A DNA stretch of 64,000 bases from Arabiibacter massiliensis. Its GTDB lineage: Bacteria; Actinomycetota; Coriobacteriia; Coriobacteriales; Eggerthellaceae. Every line of letters starts with the position of its first letter. Within the stretch, counting starts at the first letter, position 1. Shown here piece after piece: positions 17,452 through 26,707 of this stretch. The DNA lies in the NCBI RefSeq assembly GCF_900169505.1, contig NZ_LT827021.1:2573400-2637399 (forward strand). Direction: 5' to 3'. The notes beneath the pieces are model-generated. The model saw only the letters and a list, made by a program, of their open reading frames with translations. It had not been told where the DNA came from and searched no databases. A program made the translations under genes and the position numbers.

Positions 17452-18135
17452 ATGGAGAGCAAGGTGCGCGTGCTGGTGGCGGATGATCAGGACCTCGTGC
17501 GCAGCGGGTTCAAGCTCATCCTCATGTCCTACGACGGCATCGAGGTGGTCGGCGAGGCCCGCGACGGCGGGGAGGCCGTGGAGCTCGCGCGGCGGCTGCG
17601 TCCCGACGTGGTGCTCATGGACATCCGCATGCCGCGCATGAATGGCATCGAGGCCACGCGCGCCATCCGCGCCGACGCGGAGCTCGAGGGCGTGCGCGTG
17701 CTCATCCTCACGACGTTCGACCTGGACGAATACGTCTACGACGCGTTAGCCGCGGGCGCGAGCGGCTTTTTGCTGAAGGACGCCGAGCCCGACGAGATCG
17801 TGGCCGCCGTACGCGTGGTGGCGCAGGGCGACGCGCTCATCGAGCCCTCCATCACGCGCCGGCTCATCGAGACGTTCGTGGCCTCGCGCCCGGCCAGCCT
17901 GGCGGCCGGGCCGCGCACGGGCTCGTTCGCCGCGCTCACCGACCGCGAGCGCGAGATCCTCGTGCTGGTGGCGCGCGGCCTGACGAACGAGGAGATAGGA
18001 TCCGACCTGTTCATCTCGCCGGCCACGGTGAAAACCCACCTCGCGCGCATCATGGCGAAGCTCGACGCCCACGACCGCGCCCAGCTCGTGGTGCGCGCCT
18101 ACGAGGGCGGCCTCGTGAAGCCGGGTCTGCGCTAA
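17452..18135 (+). CDS. NarL/LuxR-family response regulator
   Basis: This 227-aa protein has a receiver domain with acidic pocket DD (residues 11-12), phospho-acceptor Asp 57 (VVLMDIRMPRMNG), the T/S in LILTTFD and the conserved Lys in FLLKDAEPDE. The C-terminal LuxR-type HTH begins LTDREREILVLVARGLTNEEI and contains SPATVKTHLARIMAKL. It is partner of the kinase directly upstream and shares an operon with it. Targets are not shown by sequence; the preceding flavoprotein gene is the nearest candidate. Confidence 0.93.
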   Translation: MESKVRVLVADDQDLVRSGFKLILMSYDGIEVVGEARDGGEAVELARRLRPDVVLMDIRMPRMNGIEATRAIRADAELEGVRVLILTTFDLDEYVYDALAAGASGFLLKDAEPDEIVAAVRVVAQGDALIEPSITRRLIETFVASRPASLAAGPRTGSFAALTDREREILVLVARGLTNEEIGSDLFISPATVKTHLARIMAKLDAHDRAQLVVRAYEGGLVKPGLR

Positions 18136-18189
18136 GCGCCGAGGGCGCGCGGGCTTCGCTCGGGGCCTCGTCGGCAATTGTGGCGATCG

Positions 18190-18207
18190 TTTGACGATTG
18201 CGTCAAA
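18190..18207. promoter_or_regulatory. palindromic operator-like site TTTGACG-N4-CGTCAAA
   Basis: A perfect inverted repeat TTTGACG / CGTCAAA with a 4-base centre, 54 bases upstream of the groES promoter and 55 bases after the response-regulator stop. It does not match CtsR or HspR consensus. It could be a second control site for groESL or for the upstream operon. Confidence 0.5.
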
Positions 18208-18243
18208 TCTCAGCGATGGGCGCTCAGATTTCCTCGAAACCGC

Positions 18244-18271
18244 TTGCATTGGGGGGCGATGATGCTATGAT
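18244..18271 (+). promoter_or_regulatory. groESL promoter
   Basis: TTGCAT (18244-18249) and TATGAT (18266-18271) with a 16-base spacer, immediately upstream of the CIRCE element, so repressor binding would block the start of transcription. Confidence 0.75.
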
Positions 18272-18281
18272 TACGCAGTGC

Positions 18282-18308
18282 TTAGCACTCGTTACCACGG
18301 AGTGCTAG
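18282..18308. promoter_or_regulatory. CIRCE operator (HrcA binding site)
   Basis: TTAGCACTC-N9-GAGTGCTAG matches the CIRCE consensus TTAGCACTC-N9-GAGTGCTAA with one change. It predicts HrcA repression and heat induction of groES-groEL. Confidence 0.95.
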
Positions 18309-18390
18309 CAGTCACCACGAACGAGTGGTTAAATAGCAAACGTGCGATAACCAGTTTCGTACAATGGTCGGACGAAAGGAAGGCAGCGTT

Positions 18391-18678
18391 ATGAATTTGA
18401 AACCTCTGGGTGATCGCGTCATCGTCAAGGCCGACGAGGCCGAGGAGACGACGGCTTCGGGCCTGTACCTGGCCACCGAGGCGAAGGAGAAGCCCCAGAG
18501 CGGCACCGTGCTGGCCGTGGGCGACGGCAAGACCGACAAGGACGGCAACCTGGTTCCCGTCCCGGTGAAGGTGGGCGACAAGGTCGTGTACGGCAAGTAC
18601 GGCGGAACCGAGATCAACGTGGAGGGCGAGGACGTCCTCATCCTGCGTGCCGACGACCTGTACGCCGTGTTCGCCTAA
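18391..18678 (+). CDS. groES: co-chaperonin GroES
   Basis: This 95-aa protein has the full GroES fold signature: MNLKPLGDRVIVK at the start, the mobile loop EETTASGLYLA, GTVLAVGDGK, VGDKVVYGKYGGTEI and VLILRADDLYAV. It caps GroEL during protein folding. GAAAGGAAGG precedes ATG 18391. The CIRCE site upstream and groEL 42 bases downstream show a standard heat-shock operon. Confidence 0.98.
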   Translation: MNLKPLGDRVIVKADEAEETTASGLYLATEAKEKPQSGTVLAVGDGKTDKDGNLVPVPVKVGDKVVYGKYGGTEINVEGEDVLILRADDLYAVFA

Positions 18679-20355
<1,677 letters not shown>

Positions 20356-20395
20356 GCCTCGCGGCTTTCATCGCACGCATAAGAAAGCTTTTCGA

Positions 20396-20425
20396 GAGCG
20401 GGGCGGCCAGACGGTCGCCCCGCTC
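20396..20425 (+). terminator. terminator hairpin after groEL
   Basis: Perfect 10-bp stem GAGCGGGGCG / CGCCCCGCTC with loop GCCAGACGGT, 40 bases after the groEL stop; no T-run follows. Confidence 0.55.
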
Positions 20426-20604
20426 CGCGTTCGGGGATTCAGCTGCGCTGGGCGATCTCCTGGGGGGCGGCCGTGACGCCGTCCCGTCCCTTTGTCACGG
20501 GCCGTTCGCCGAAAGGGGAGGGCGGTCGCGGGGCGTTTTCGTCCGTTCGCGCGGGGGCTTCCCGTTCCGTTAGAAAAACAACGGATGCCGACCGCCCGTC
20601 CCGG

Positions 20605-20714
20605 TATAACGGGTGCAGCGAAAGCGCGCGACCCGATGCCGCCGCCCGCTTCGCGACCCGCCGCGCAGCGATCTCTCCTCCTCCCTGCTCGATGCCCAGC
20701 GAGTCGCGAAGCGG
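20605..20714 (+). promoter_or_regulatory. candidate promoter and structured leader of the nrfA-like gene
   Basis: The stretch 20426-20772 has no gene. TATAAC at 20605-20610 is a plausible -10, giving a leader of about 160 bases. Within it CCGCTTCGCGAC (20646-20657) and GTCGCGAAGCGG (20703-20714) are an exact 12-bp inverted repeat, 45 bases apart, which could fold the leader or be a two-site operator. Near 20480-20500 a CCCGTCCCTTTGTCAC stretch repeats sequence from 16153-16168. Confidence 0.5.
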
Positions 20715-20772
20715 CGTTCGGCGACCCTCCCGGCCCCGCTTTTGCGCCTATCGAATGCGAGAAAGGGAGTTG

Positions 20773-22029
20773 ATGGCAACCAGAACGAGAAAGAAGACCC
20801 TGGGCGTATGGATCGCCGCGACCTGTGCGGGCGTGCTCGCGGTGGGCCTCGCGGCGTGCGCGCCCACGATGAACGACAACCCGGCCCGGGAGGACGGTCC
20901 TGCGCTCGACGTCCGCCTGCCCGCGCCGAATGAGAACGGCATCGTCACGGCCGACCAGTGGGAGGCGGTCTACCCCAACGAGTACGCCACCTACCAGCAG
21001 AACGGCGAAAACACCGGCGGCAAGGAGGTGAGCGAGGACTATCCCGAGATCAAGGTGCTGTGGGAGGGCGCGTCGTACGCCGAGGCCTACCACGAGCCCA
21101 ACGGGCACACCTACGCGCTCAAGGACGTTTCCGAAACGCCGCGCGATCCGCAGCTCGCCAGCTGCCTCACCTGCAAGTCCTCCGAGTTCATTCGCATGCA
21201 GAGCGCCGATCCCACGCTCAACAAGGCACCGTTCGACGACATCCTGGCCCAGGTGAGCGAGCCTATCAGCTGCGCCGACTGCCACGTGGACAGTCCGCGC
21301 GACAACGGGGCGGTGGCCACGCGCCAGTTCTTCATCGACAACGTGGGCGACGCGGCGGCCGGCCTGCCCGCCGGTGCCATGTCGTGCGGCCAGTGCCACA
21401 ACGAGTATTTCTTCCCCGGCGAGAACAAGGCCGCCGACAACCCGTGGAAGAGCCTCGCCGAGGCCACGCCCGACGCTATCCTGGCGAACCACAACGAGCT
21501 GGGGTACGTCGACCACGTGAACCCGCGCACCGGCGCCGAGATGATCAAGGTGCAGCATCCTGAGTTCGAGACGAACTACGGCGGCGAGATGTCGCCCATG
21601 GCGCAGCGCGGCTACAGCTGCTCCGACTGCCACATGGCGCCGTCGGTGGACGAGAACGGCAACGAGTACAAGAGCCACCTGTGGGTGAGCCCGCTTGAGA
21701 ACGACGACCTCATCGCCAACGACTGCGCGAACTGCCACGCCGACATCAAGGCCGAGGTGGCCGCCATCCAGGAGAAGACGGTCGAGCGCGAGCACGCTGT
21801 GGCCGCGCGCATCGAGGGCCTCATCGACGCGACCGAGGCCGCCATCGCGGACGGCTCGCTTGCGGGCGAGAGCCTTGACGCGGTGCGCGACCTGCATCGC
21901 ACGGCGCAGTTCTACTGGGACTTCGTCATGACGGAGAACAGCGAGGGCGCGCACAACAGCGAGCTCACCGAAGAGACGCTGGACAAGGCTGAAGCCGCCG
22001 TCGACGAGGCGATGGCCCTCATCGGCTGA
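20773..22029 (+). CDS. nrfA: NrfA-like pentaheme cytochrome c (ammonia-forming nitrite reductase family)
   Basis: This 418-aa protein has a signal peptide ending in lipobox LAAC (Cys 29) and five heme-attachment motifs: CLTCK (131-135), CADCH (167-171), CGQCH (205-209), CSDCH (283-287) and CANCH (318-322). A first motif with Lys instead of His is the hallmark of the NrfA active-site heme. NrfA reduces nitrite to ammonium and normally works with the quinol-oxidising NrfH; none is adjacent. It is shorter than classical NrfA (about 480 aa). GAAAGGGAG precedes ATG 20773. The substrate might be nitrite or another small oxidised compound. Confidence 0.85.
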   Translation: MATRTRKKTLGVWIAATCAGVLAVGLAACAPTMNDNPAREDGPALDVRLPAPNENGIVTADQWEAVYPNEYATYQQNGENTGGKEVSEDYPEIKVLWEGASYAEAYHEPNGHTYALKDVSETPRDPQLASCLTCKSSEFIRMQSADPTLNKAPFDDILAQVSEPISCADCHVDSPRDNGAVATRQFFIDNVGDAAAGLPAGAMSCGQCHNEYFFPGENKAADNPWKSLAEATPDAILANHNELGYVDHVNPRTGAEMIKVQHPEFETNYGGEMSPMAQRGYSCSDCHMAPSVDENGNEYKSHLWVSPLENDDLIANDCANCHADIKAEVAAIQEKTVEREHAVAARIEGLIDATEAAIADGSLAGESLDAVRDLHRTAQFYWDFVMTENSEGAHNSELTEETLDKAEAAVDEAMALIG

Positions 22030-22078
22030 CGACCACTCCGCGCCGCGCCGTCTTCTGCGGCGCCGGCGACTCCATGAC

Positions 22079-22145
22079 GGCGGGCCTCTCTCCCGATGGC
22101 CCGCCGCCCTCCTCCGGCAGGGGCGGCCGTCGCGCCGCCCCTGCC
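22079..22145 (+). terminator. two consecutive GC-rich hairpins after the nrfA-like gene
   Basis: First stem GGCGGGCC (22079-22086) / GGCCCGCC (22098-22105); second stem GGCAGGGGCGGC (22116-22127) / GCCGCCCCTGCC (22134-22145). They lie between the convergent nrfA-like gene and the small gene ending at 22182. Confidence 0.55.
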
Positions 22146-22181
22146 GATACGTTCGCCCCCTCCATTCGCCGAGGTGCGCGC

Positions 22182-22403
22182 CTAGTCGCGTTCTATCGCG
22201 GCCACGACGTCGGCCACGCCGCATCCTAGGAAATCGGACAGCTCGATGAGCGTCGTCGTGCGCAGTCCGCCGAACCGCCCGTTTTCAAGCAGCCTCAGCT
22301 GCGCGGGACGCACGACGCCGGCGGCCTCCAGATCGGCGAAGGTCTTACCGCTGCGCTCCATCAGGGCCAGGAGCTTCTCGGTGCTTCTGCGCGAGTCGTC
22401 CAT
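22182..22403 (-). CDS. small XRE-like HTH protein
   Basis: This 73-aa protein consists essentially of one HTH domain: TEKLLALMERSGKTFADLEAAGVVRPAQLRLLENGRFGGLRTTTLIELSDFLG. The order turn-helix-turn is like the XRE fold with a shortened N-terminus. It is divergently transcribed from the XRE gene at 22477 across a 73-base gap that presumably carries both promoters. It may be a mini-repressor or an adaptor. Confidence 0.6.
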   Translation of the reverse strand: MDDSRRSTEKLLALMERSGKTFADLEAAGVVRPAQLRLLENGRFGGLRTTTLIELSDFLGCGVADVVAAIERD

Positions 22404-22476
22404 GCCTCCGCACTCCGTTCTCGGAAAATGATCGATCAGTCCAGCATCTGACGATTGTAGCGAATACCCTAGCTGC

Positions 22477-22737
22477 ATGGAACCTATCGAGTTCAGACAA
22501 GCAGTCGGCGCGAGGGTGCGCGCGTGCCGCGAGGCGCAGAGGCTTTCGCAGGCGAAGCTCGCCCAGATGATCGGCGGCGCGAGCGACGGAGCGTACATCT
22601 CGCGCATCGAGAAGGGCAAGGTGGCCGTCGGCGTGGACGGCCTCTACCGGATCGCGACGGCGCTCGACGTGGGCGTGGCGGACCTGGTCGACCTCGACAA
22701 GGACATCGACTCGATCAAGCCCGGATCCCGGCGCTAG
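22477..22737 (+). CDS. XRE-family transcriptional regulator
   Basis: This 86-aa HTH_3 protein (EFRQAVGARVRACREAQRLSQAKLAQMIGGASDGAYISRIEKGKVAVGVDGLYRIATALDV) is nearly all DNA-binding domain. ATG 22477 has no Shine-Dalgarno and follows TACCCT after six bases, so it may be leaderless. It is divergent from the small HTH gene ending at 22182; the pair could regulate each other. Confidence 0.75.
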   Translation: MEPIEFRQAVGARVRACREAQRLSQAKLAQMIGGASDGAYISRIEKGKVAVGVDGLYRIATALDVGVADLVDLDKDIDSIKPGSRR

Positions 22738-22828
22738 CCTCGAGGCGCCAAGGCGCGACTTTCCGCATATGATGACCGTTCGGCTACGACGGGTCCGGCG
22801 AGCGCGCGTTGGACTACAATAGCGACCC

Positions 22829-23710
22829 ATGGAAGAATTCTTGCACATAGCGGGGCACGTACTGGAGCATTCGGTCGCGGACACCCTCTACCTCATCCCG
22901 TTCCTGTTCGTCACCTACCTGGCCATGGAGTGGCTCGAGCACAAGACCGGCGGCAAGGCGCAGGCGGCCGTGCAGCGCGCCGGGGCCGCGGGGCCCATCG
23001 TGGGCGCGGTGGTGGGCGTCGTGCCGCAGTGCGGGTTCTCGGCCGTGGCGGCCACGCTCTGGGCCGGGCGCGTCATCACGCTCGGCACGCTGTTCGCCGT
23101 GTTTTTGTCCACGTCGGACGAGATGCTGCCCATCCTCATCGCCGAGCAGGTGCCGCTCGATGTGATCCTCAAGATCCTCGGCGCGAAGATCGTCATCGGC
23201 ATGGTGATGGGCTTCATCGTGGACGCGGCCTTGCGCCTCGCGCGCCGCATTGACGCGCCGCTGCACATCCACGACCTGTGCGAGCAGGACCATTGCCACT
23301 GCCACGACGGCGAGGGCGGCATCCTCAAGAGCGCGCTCAGGCACACGGTGCAGGTGACGCTGTTCATCTTCGCCATCACCATCGTGCTGAACGGCGTGCT
23401 GGAAGTGGTGGGGGAGGACGTGCTCGGCGAGTTCCTCAGCGCGAACCCGGTGCTCTCGGTGTTCGGCTCGGCGCTCGTGGGCCTCGTGCCCAACTGCGCG
23501 GCCAGCATCGTCATCGCGCAGCTGTACGTGAGCGGCGTGCTGGGCTCGGGCGCGATGCTGGCGGGACTCCTGGTGAGCGCGGGCGTGGGCCTGCTCGTGC
23601 TCGTGCGCACGAACCGCCACTGGAAGCAGAACCTCGCCATCATCGGGGGCCTGTACGCCACCGGGGTGGCCTGGGGCCTCATCGCGAACGCGCTGGGCAT
23701 CGTGTTCTAG
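22829..23710 (+). CDS. putative metal/arsenic exporter of the ArsP_2 family
   Basis: This 293-aa polytopic membrane protein has two homologous halves, each carrying a G-x-VPxCGxS/A-type motif: GVVPQCGFSAVAATLWAGRVITLG and GLVPNCAASIVIAQLYVSGVLGSG. This is the pattern of the ArsP_2 (ten-TM putative heavy-metal or manganese exporter) family. A central cytoplasmic loop is rich in His and Cys (HIHDLCEQDHCHCHDGEGG), a likely metal-binding site. TACAAT ends eight bases before ATG 22829, so the message is almost leaderless. It stands alone. Confidence 0.75.
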   Translation: MEEFLHIAGHVLEHSVADTLYLIPFLFVTYLAMEWLEHKTGGKAQAAVQRAGAAGPIVGAVVGVVPQCGFSAVAATLWAGRVITLGTLFAVFLSTSDEMLPILIAEQVPLDVILKILGAKIVIGMVMGFIVDAALRLARRIDAPLHIHDLCEQDHCHCHDGEGGILKSALRHTVQVTLFIFAITIVLNGVLEVVGEDVLGEFLSANPVLSVFGSALVGLVPNCAASIVIAQLYVSGVLGSGAMLAGLLVSAGVGLLVLVRTNRHWKQNLAIIGGLYATGVAWGLIANALGIVF

Positions 23711-23734
23711 GTTGCTTGCGCGAAAACTGCGCAG

Positions 23735-23842
23735 AGCTTCACAGCGGTCATTTTTGTGCAAGACTGTGATCAGGAAAAATGTCGAGAAGTGCCTGTTCAA
23801 TACAGGTTTTTTGAAGTGTGACAAAATGGCCGCTGTGAAGCT
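23735..23842. repeat. 108-bp inverted-repeat element
   Basis: AGCTTCACAGCGGTCATTTTT (23735-23755, here divided as AGCTTCACAGCGG then TCATTTTT) pairs with AAAATGGCCGCTGTGAAGCT (23823-23842) with one mismatch. Pairing continues weakly outward through CTGC. The centre contains CTGTGATCAGG and a run of T. It lies between the exporter and the HD-domain gene and has no ORF; it may be a small non-autonomous element or a processed hairpin. Confidence 0.65.
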
Positions 23843-23976
23843 TGGTGCAGCACGGCGGGTGCAATATTGCTGAATCTTCTTCGGAATCCGAAGAAGAATG
23901 CCGCGCTGCCTCTGGCCTTCGGTGCGCTCGCACGGCTATAGTATGACGAGACCGCAAAACGAGAGGAGCATCGCCC

Positions 23977-24582
23977 ATGGCCACGTTAGAAGCCGGCATG
24001 ACGCGCGACGAGGCGTTCGCGCTGCTGCAGGAGCACAACAAGGATCCGTTCCACATCGAGCACGCTGAGACGGTGGAGCAGACCATGCGCTACTTCGCGC
24101 GCGAGTTCGACCCGGATAACGAGGAGTTCTGGGGCATCGTGGGCCTGCTACACGACCTGGACTGGGAAGAGCACGACGACGAGCCGGAGAAGCACACGCT
24201 GTACGCCACGCCGCTCATCGAGGCCGCCGGCGGCTCGCCCGAGCTCATCCGCGCCATCCAGAGCCACACCTCCGACTTCAACCCCGAGCTGCCCAAGCCT
24301 GAGCTGCAGATGGAGAAGATCCTGTTCGCCACCGAGGAGCTGACGGGCCTCATCGGCGCGGCCATCGTCATGCGCCCCAGCAAGAGCGTCATGGACTTCG
24401 AGGTGAAGTCGCTCAAGAAGAAGTTCAAGGACAAGCGCTTCGCCGCCGGCGTGAACCGCGACGTCATCCGCTCGGGCGCCGAGATGCTCGGCTGGGAGCT
24501 GGACGAACTCTTCGCCCGCACCATCGAGGCCATGCAGTCCTTCGCCCCCGACAAGGACACATTCGCCCCCGCCGAGGGGTAG
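23977..24582 (+). CDS. HD-domain hydrolase
   Basis: This 201-aa protein contains the HD phosphohydrolase signature: FHIEHAETVEQTMRYFA, then GLLHDLDWEEHDDEPEKH, then IRAIQSHTSDF. It matches a common family of HD proteins annotated as hydrolases, with an unidentified (possibly nucleotide) substrate. The C-terminal helices (KSLKKKFKDKRFAAGVNRDVI) include the conserved positively charged stretch of this group. GAGAGGAG precedes ATG 23977. It is followed by a 28-bp perfect hairpin shared with the convergent flavoprotein gene. Confidence 0.85.
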   Translation: MATLEAGMTRDEAFALLQEHNKDPFHIEHAETVEQTMRYFAREFDPDNEEFWGIVGLLHDLDWEEHDDEPEKHTLYATPLIEAAGGSPELIRAIQSHTSDFNPELPKPELQMEKILFATEELTGLIGAAIVMRPSKSVMDFEVKSLKKKFKDKRFAAGVNRDVIRSGAEMLGWELDELFARTIEAMQSFAPDKDTFAPAEG

Positions 24583-24600
24583 GGGCTTCCGCTCTTTCGC

Positions 24601-24663
24601 CCCCATCTTCGCTCCTAAAACACGCCTCAGCGCACGAGGCGTGTTTTAGGAGCGAAGATGGGG
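24601..24663. terminator. 28-bp perfect inverted repeat, bidirectional terminator
   Basis: Arms 24601-24628 and 24636-24663 are exact reverse complements (start CCCCATCTTCGCTCC, end GGAGCGAAGATGGGG) with the loop AGCGCAC. The inner part is A/T-richer (TAAAACAC / GTGTTTTA). A second GC-only hairpin follows (CGCCCCGCCGCG at 24681-24692 / CGCGGCGGGGCG at 24699-24710). Both lie between convergent genes. Confidence 0.8.
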
Positions 24664-24746
24664 CTTTGGCAACGCAGAGACGCCCCGCCGCGGTTGCGCG
24701 CGGCGGGGCGTTCGGAGGGAGGGAGGCGTCGGGGTTCGCGCGGGCG

Positions 24747-26504
24747 CTACGCCAGGTCGCCGGCCATGTGGCGCACGGCGTGGCGGGCGAAGGTGATGGT
24801 GCGGCCGCAGGCGCAGCCCACGATGTACTCGGGGTAGTTGTTGGCGAACATGCTGCCCGAGCAATCGCCGGCGGCGTAGAGGCCCTCGATCACCTGGTTG
24901 TTCGGGTCGAGCGCCTGCATGTCGGCGTTGATGCGGATGCCGTCGACCGTGGTCAGCAGCGATCCGCCGTACCAGCAGCCGTAGAACGGTGCCTCGCGCA
25001 GCGCGCTCAGGCGGTAGGGCTCCTTGCCGAAGTCGGCGTCGGCCTGCGCGTCGTAGAAGCCGTTGTACTTCTCCACCTCGGCCAGGAAGGCCTCCTTGGC
25101 TTCGCCGGAGAAGCCAAGCTTGTCGGCCAGCTCCTCGATGGTGTCGGCCTTCACCATGGTGCCCTTCTCCAGCTGGTCGGCGTAGATCTCGTCGAGCGGC
25201 GCGTCTGCCTGCTTGGCTAGCAGCTGCTGGGTCTGGCGCGAGCAGCCGATGGTGCTGAAGCGCTTCACGTCCTCCTTCAGGTTGGAGTCGAACACCTGGC
25301 AGAACACGCCGCCCTCGTTGCCCGCCGCCGCGAAGCAGCAGAAGTCGTAGGGGGTGGACTCGTTCACGAAGCGCTTGCCGTCGCGCGCCACCTTCATGAG
25401 CGGCTGCGAGCCCAGGTTGAACTGCTTGTCGGTGCCGATGAACGTGGCCACCTCGCCCGGCGCGCTCACGATGCCGGCGTCCTCGCCCGGCTTCACGGCG
25501 CCGCGGTCGAAGATCATGGGCGCGCCGACGGCATCCTTCTGCGCGCCGGCCCACAGCGCCGCCTTGATGCCGTCGCCCACGTTGTTCGGCGAGCCGTACT
25601 GCAGCGTCACGCAGCGGTCGACCATCGGGTTGCACGCGCGCAGCATGTCGGCGTTGCTGGTGTAGCCGCCGGTGGTGAGCAGCACGCCCTTCTCGGCGTC
25701 GATCTGCACGTAGCCTTCGGGCGTCTCGAACACGGCGCCGGTCACCTTGCCGGAATCGTCCTGCACGAGCTTGGCCAGCGAGTGGTTGTACGTGACGTCG
25801 TAGCCCTTGTCGTTGATGTAGGCCAGCAGCACCTTGTTGCGCTCGAGGGCCTCGCCGGCGGAGTCCTTGCCGGAGTAGTAGTGCTCCATCGGGAACAGCG
25901 CGAAGCTCGTGCCGCCCGTCTCGTGGTCGATGTCGTTGTCGAAGGCGCAGGTCATGCCCGCGGAGGTGAGGATGGGGTCGAGCCAGTCGGTAACCTCGGC
26001 GCTCTCGTCGATCCACACGCGCACGACGCGCTGGTCGGCCTGGCCGGAGGCGTAGCGCGTGAACTCGTTGAGCAGCTGGGCGGTATCCACGTGCGCGCCG
26101 GCGGCCTCGGTGTACTTGGTGTTGATGGCGCCGAACCAGTGGCGCGTGCGCTGCACCGAGCCGGACTTCTCGCAGATGGTGAAGTCGAGGCCCAGGTCGG
26201 CCGCCGTGGCGGCTGCGGCCATGCCGCCGTTGCCCGCGCCGATGATCAGAAGCTCGGTGGTCTTCGTCTCCTTGATATCGCCCGCGGCGATCTCGGGCGC
26301 GCTGCCCAGCCAGCCGGCGGAGGCGGAGCCGGCGGAGGCGTCGGCCTTCGCGTTCGCGGGGGCGCTGCCGGAGGCGTCGGAGGCGGACTCGGCCTTGGCC
26401 TGCGGCGCGCAGCCGGCAAGCCCGAACGCGGCGAGCGCTCCGGTGGCGGCGGCCCCGGTCAGGAAGTTGCGGCGGGAAAGCTTGCTCTCGGTGATGGTCT
26501 TCAT
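24747..26504 (-). CDS. Tat-exported FAD-dependent reductase (fumarate reductase flavoprotein family), third copy
   Basis: This 585-aa protein has a twin-arginine signal (SRRNFLTGAAATGALAAFG), lipobox LAGC and a low-complexity Ala/Ser linker (to about residue 65). The FAD motif is LLIIGAGNGGMAAAATAADLGL. Family features include QRTRHWFGAINTKYT, LLTTGGYTSNADM, YGSPNNVGDGIKAALWAGA and the C-terminal LYAAGDCSGSMFANNYPEYIVGCACGRTITFAR. No heme or FMN domain. GGGAGGGAACC precedes ATG 26504. It is divergent from the membrane LuxR regulator at 26708, the usual arrangement for substrate-specific reductase/regulator pairs in this family of bacteria. Confidence 0.87.
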   Translation of the reverse strand: MKTITESKLSRRNFLTGAAATGALAAFGLAGCAPQAKAESASDASGSAPANAKADASAGSASAGWLGSAPEIAAGDIKETKTTELLIIGAGNGGMAAAATAADLGLDFTICEKSGSVQRTRHWFGAINTKYTEAAGAHVDTAQLLNEFTRYASGQADQRVVRVWIDESAEVTDWLDPILTSAGMTCAFDNDIDHETGGTSFALFPMEHYYSGKDSAGEALERNKVLLAYINDKGYDVTYNHSLAKLVQDDSGKVTGAVFETPEGYVQIDAEKGVLLTTGGYTSNADMLRACNPMVDRCVTLQYGSPNNVGDGIKAALWAGAQKDAVGAPMIFDRGAVKPGEDAGIVSAPGEVATFIGTDKQFNLGSQPLMKVARDGKRFVNESTPYDFCCFAAAGNEGGVFCQVFDSNLKEDVKRFSTIGCSRQTQQLLAKQADAPLDEIYADQLEKGTMVKADTIEELADKLGFSGEAKEAFLAEVEKYNGFYDAQADADFGKEPYRLSALREAPFYGCWYGGSLLTTVDGIRINADMQALDPNNQVIEGLYAAGDCSGSMFANNYPEYIVGCACGRTITFARHAVRHMAGDLA

Positions 26505-26670
26505 GGTGGTTCCCTCCTAAAGGATTGCTGCTTCGCCCCGGTTCCCTGCGGGGCTTGGGCCTCATCATGCGCCCCCGCCGCGCCCCGGTCATCACCGCGC
26601 AGGCACCATTTCGATGCTTCCAAGCTCGGAAATCCCCTCACCCCTCTGGTACCAGAATGCCGGTTTTGCC

Positions 26671-26700
26671 TTGTCAGAAGCGGGTGAAGTGCGTTAGGCT
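26671..26700 (+). promoter_or_regulatory. promoter of a leaderless luxR-type gene
   Basis: TTGTCA (26671-26676) and TAGGCT (26695-26700) with an 18-base spacer. Only seven bases separate the -10 from ATG 26708 and there is no Shine-Dalgarno. Confidence 0.55.
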
Positions 26701-26707
26701 GAACCCC

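Noticed and set aside
20368..22224. 618-aa open frame antisense to the NrfA-like gene
   Set aside because: Opposite strand of a gene with five heme motifs; its residues are the usual antisense Arg/Val/His pattern with no domain.
24747..26504. Urocanate or fumarate reductase by name
   Set aside because: The FAD family is clear but substrate-deciding residues cannot be read reliably by eye, and no heme/FMN domain is present.
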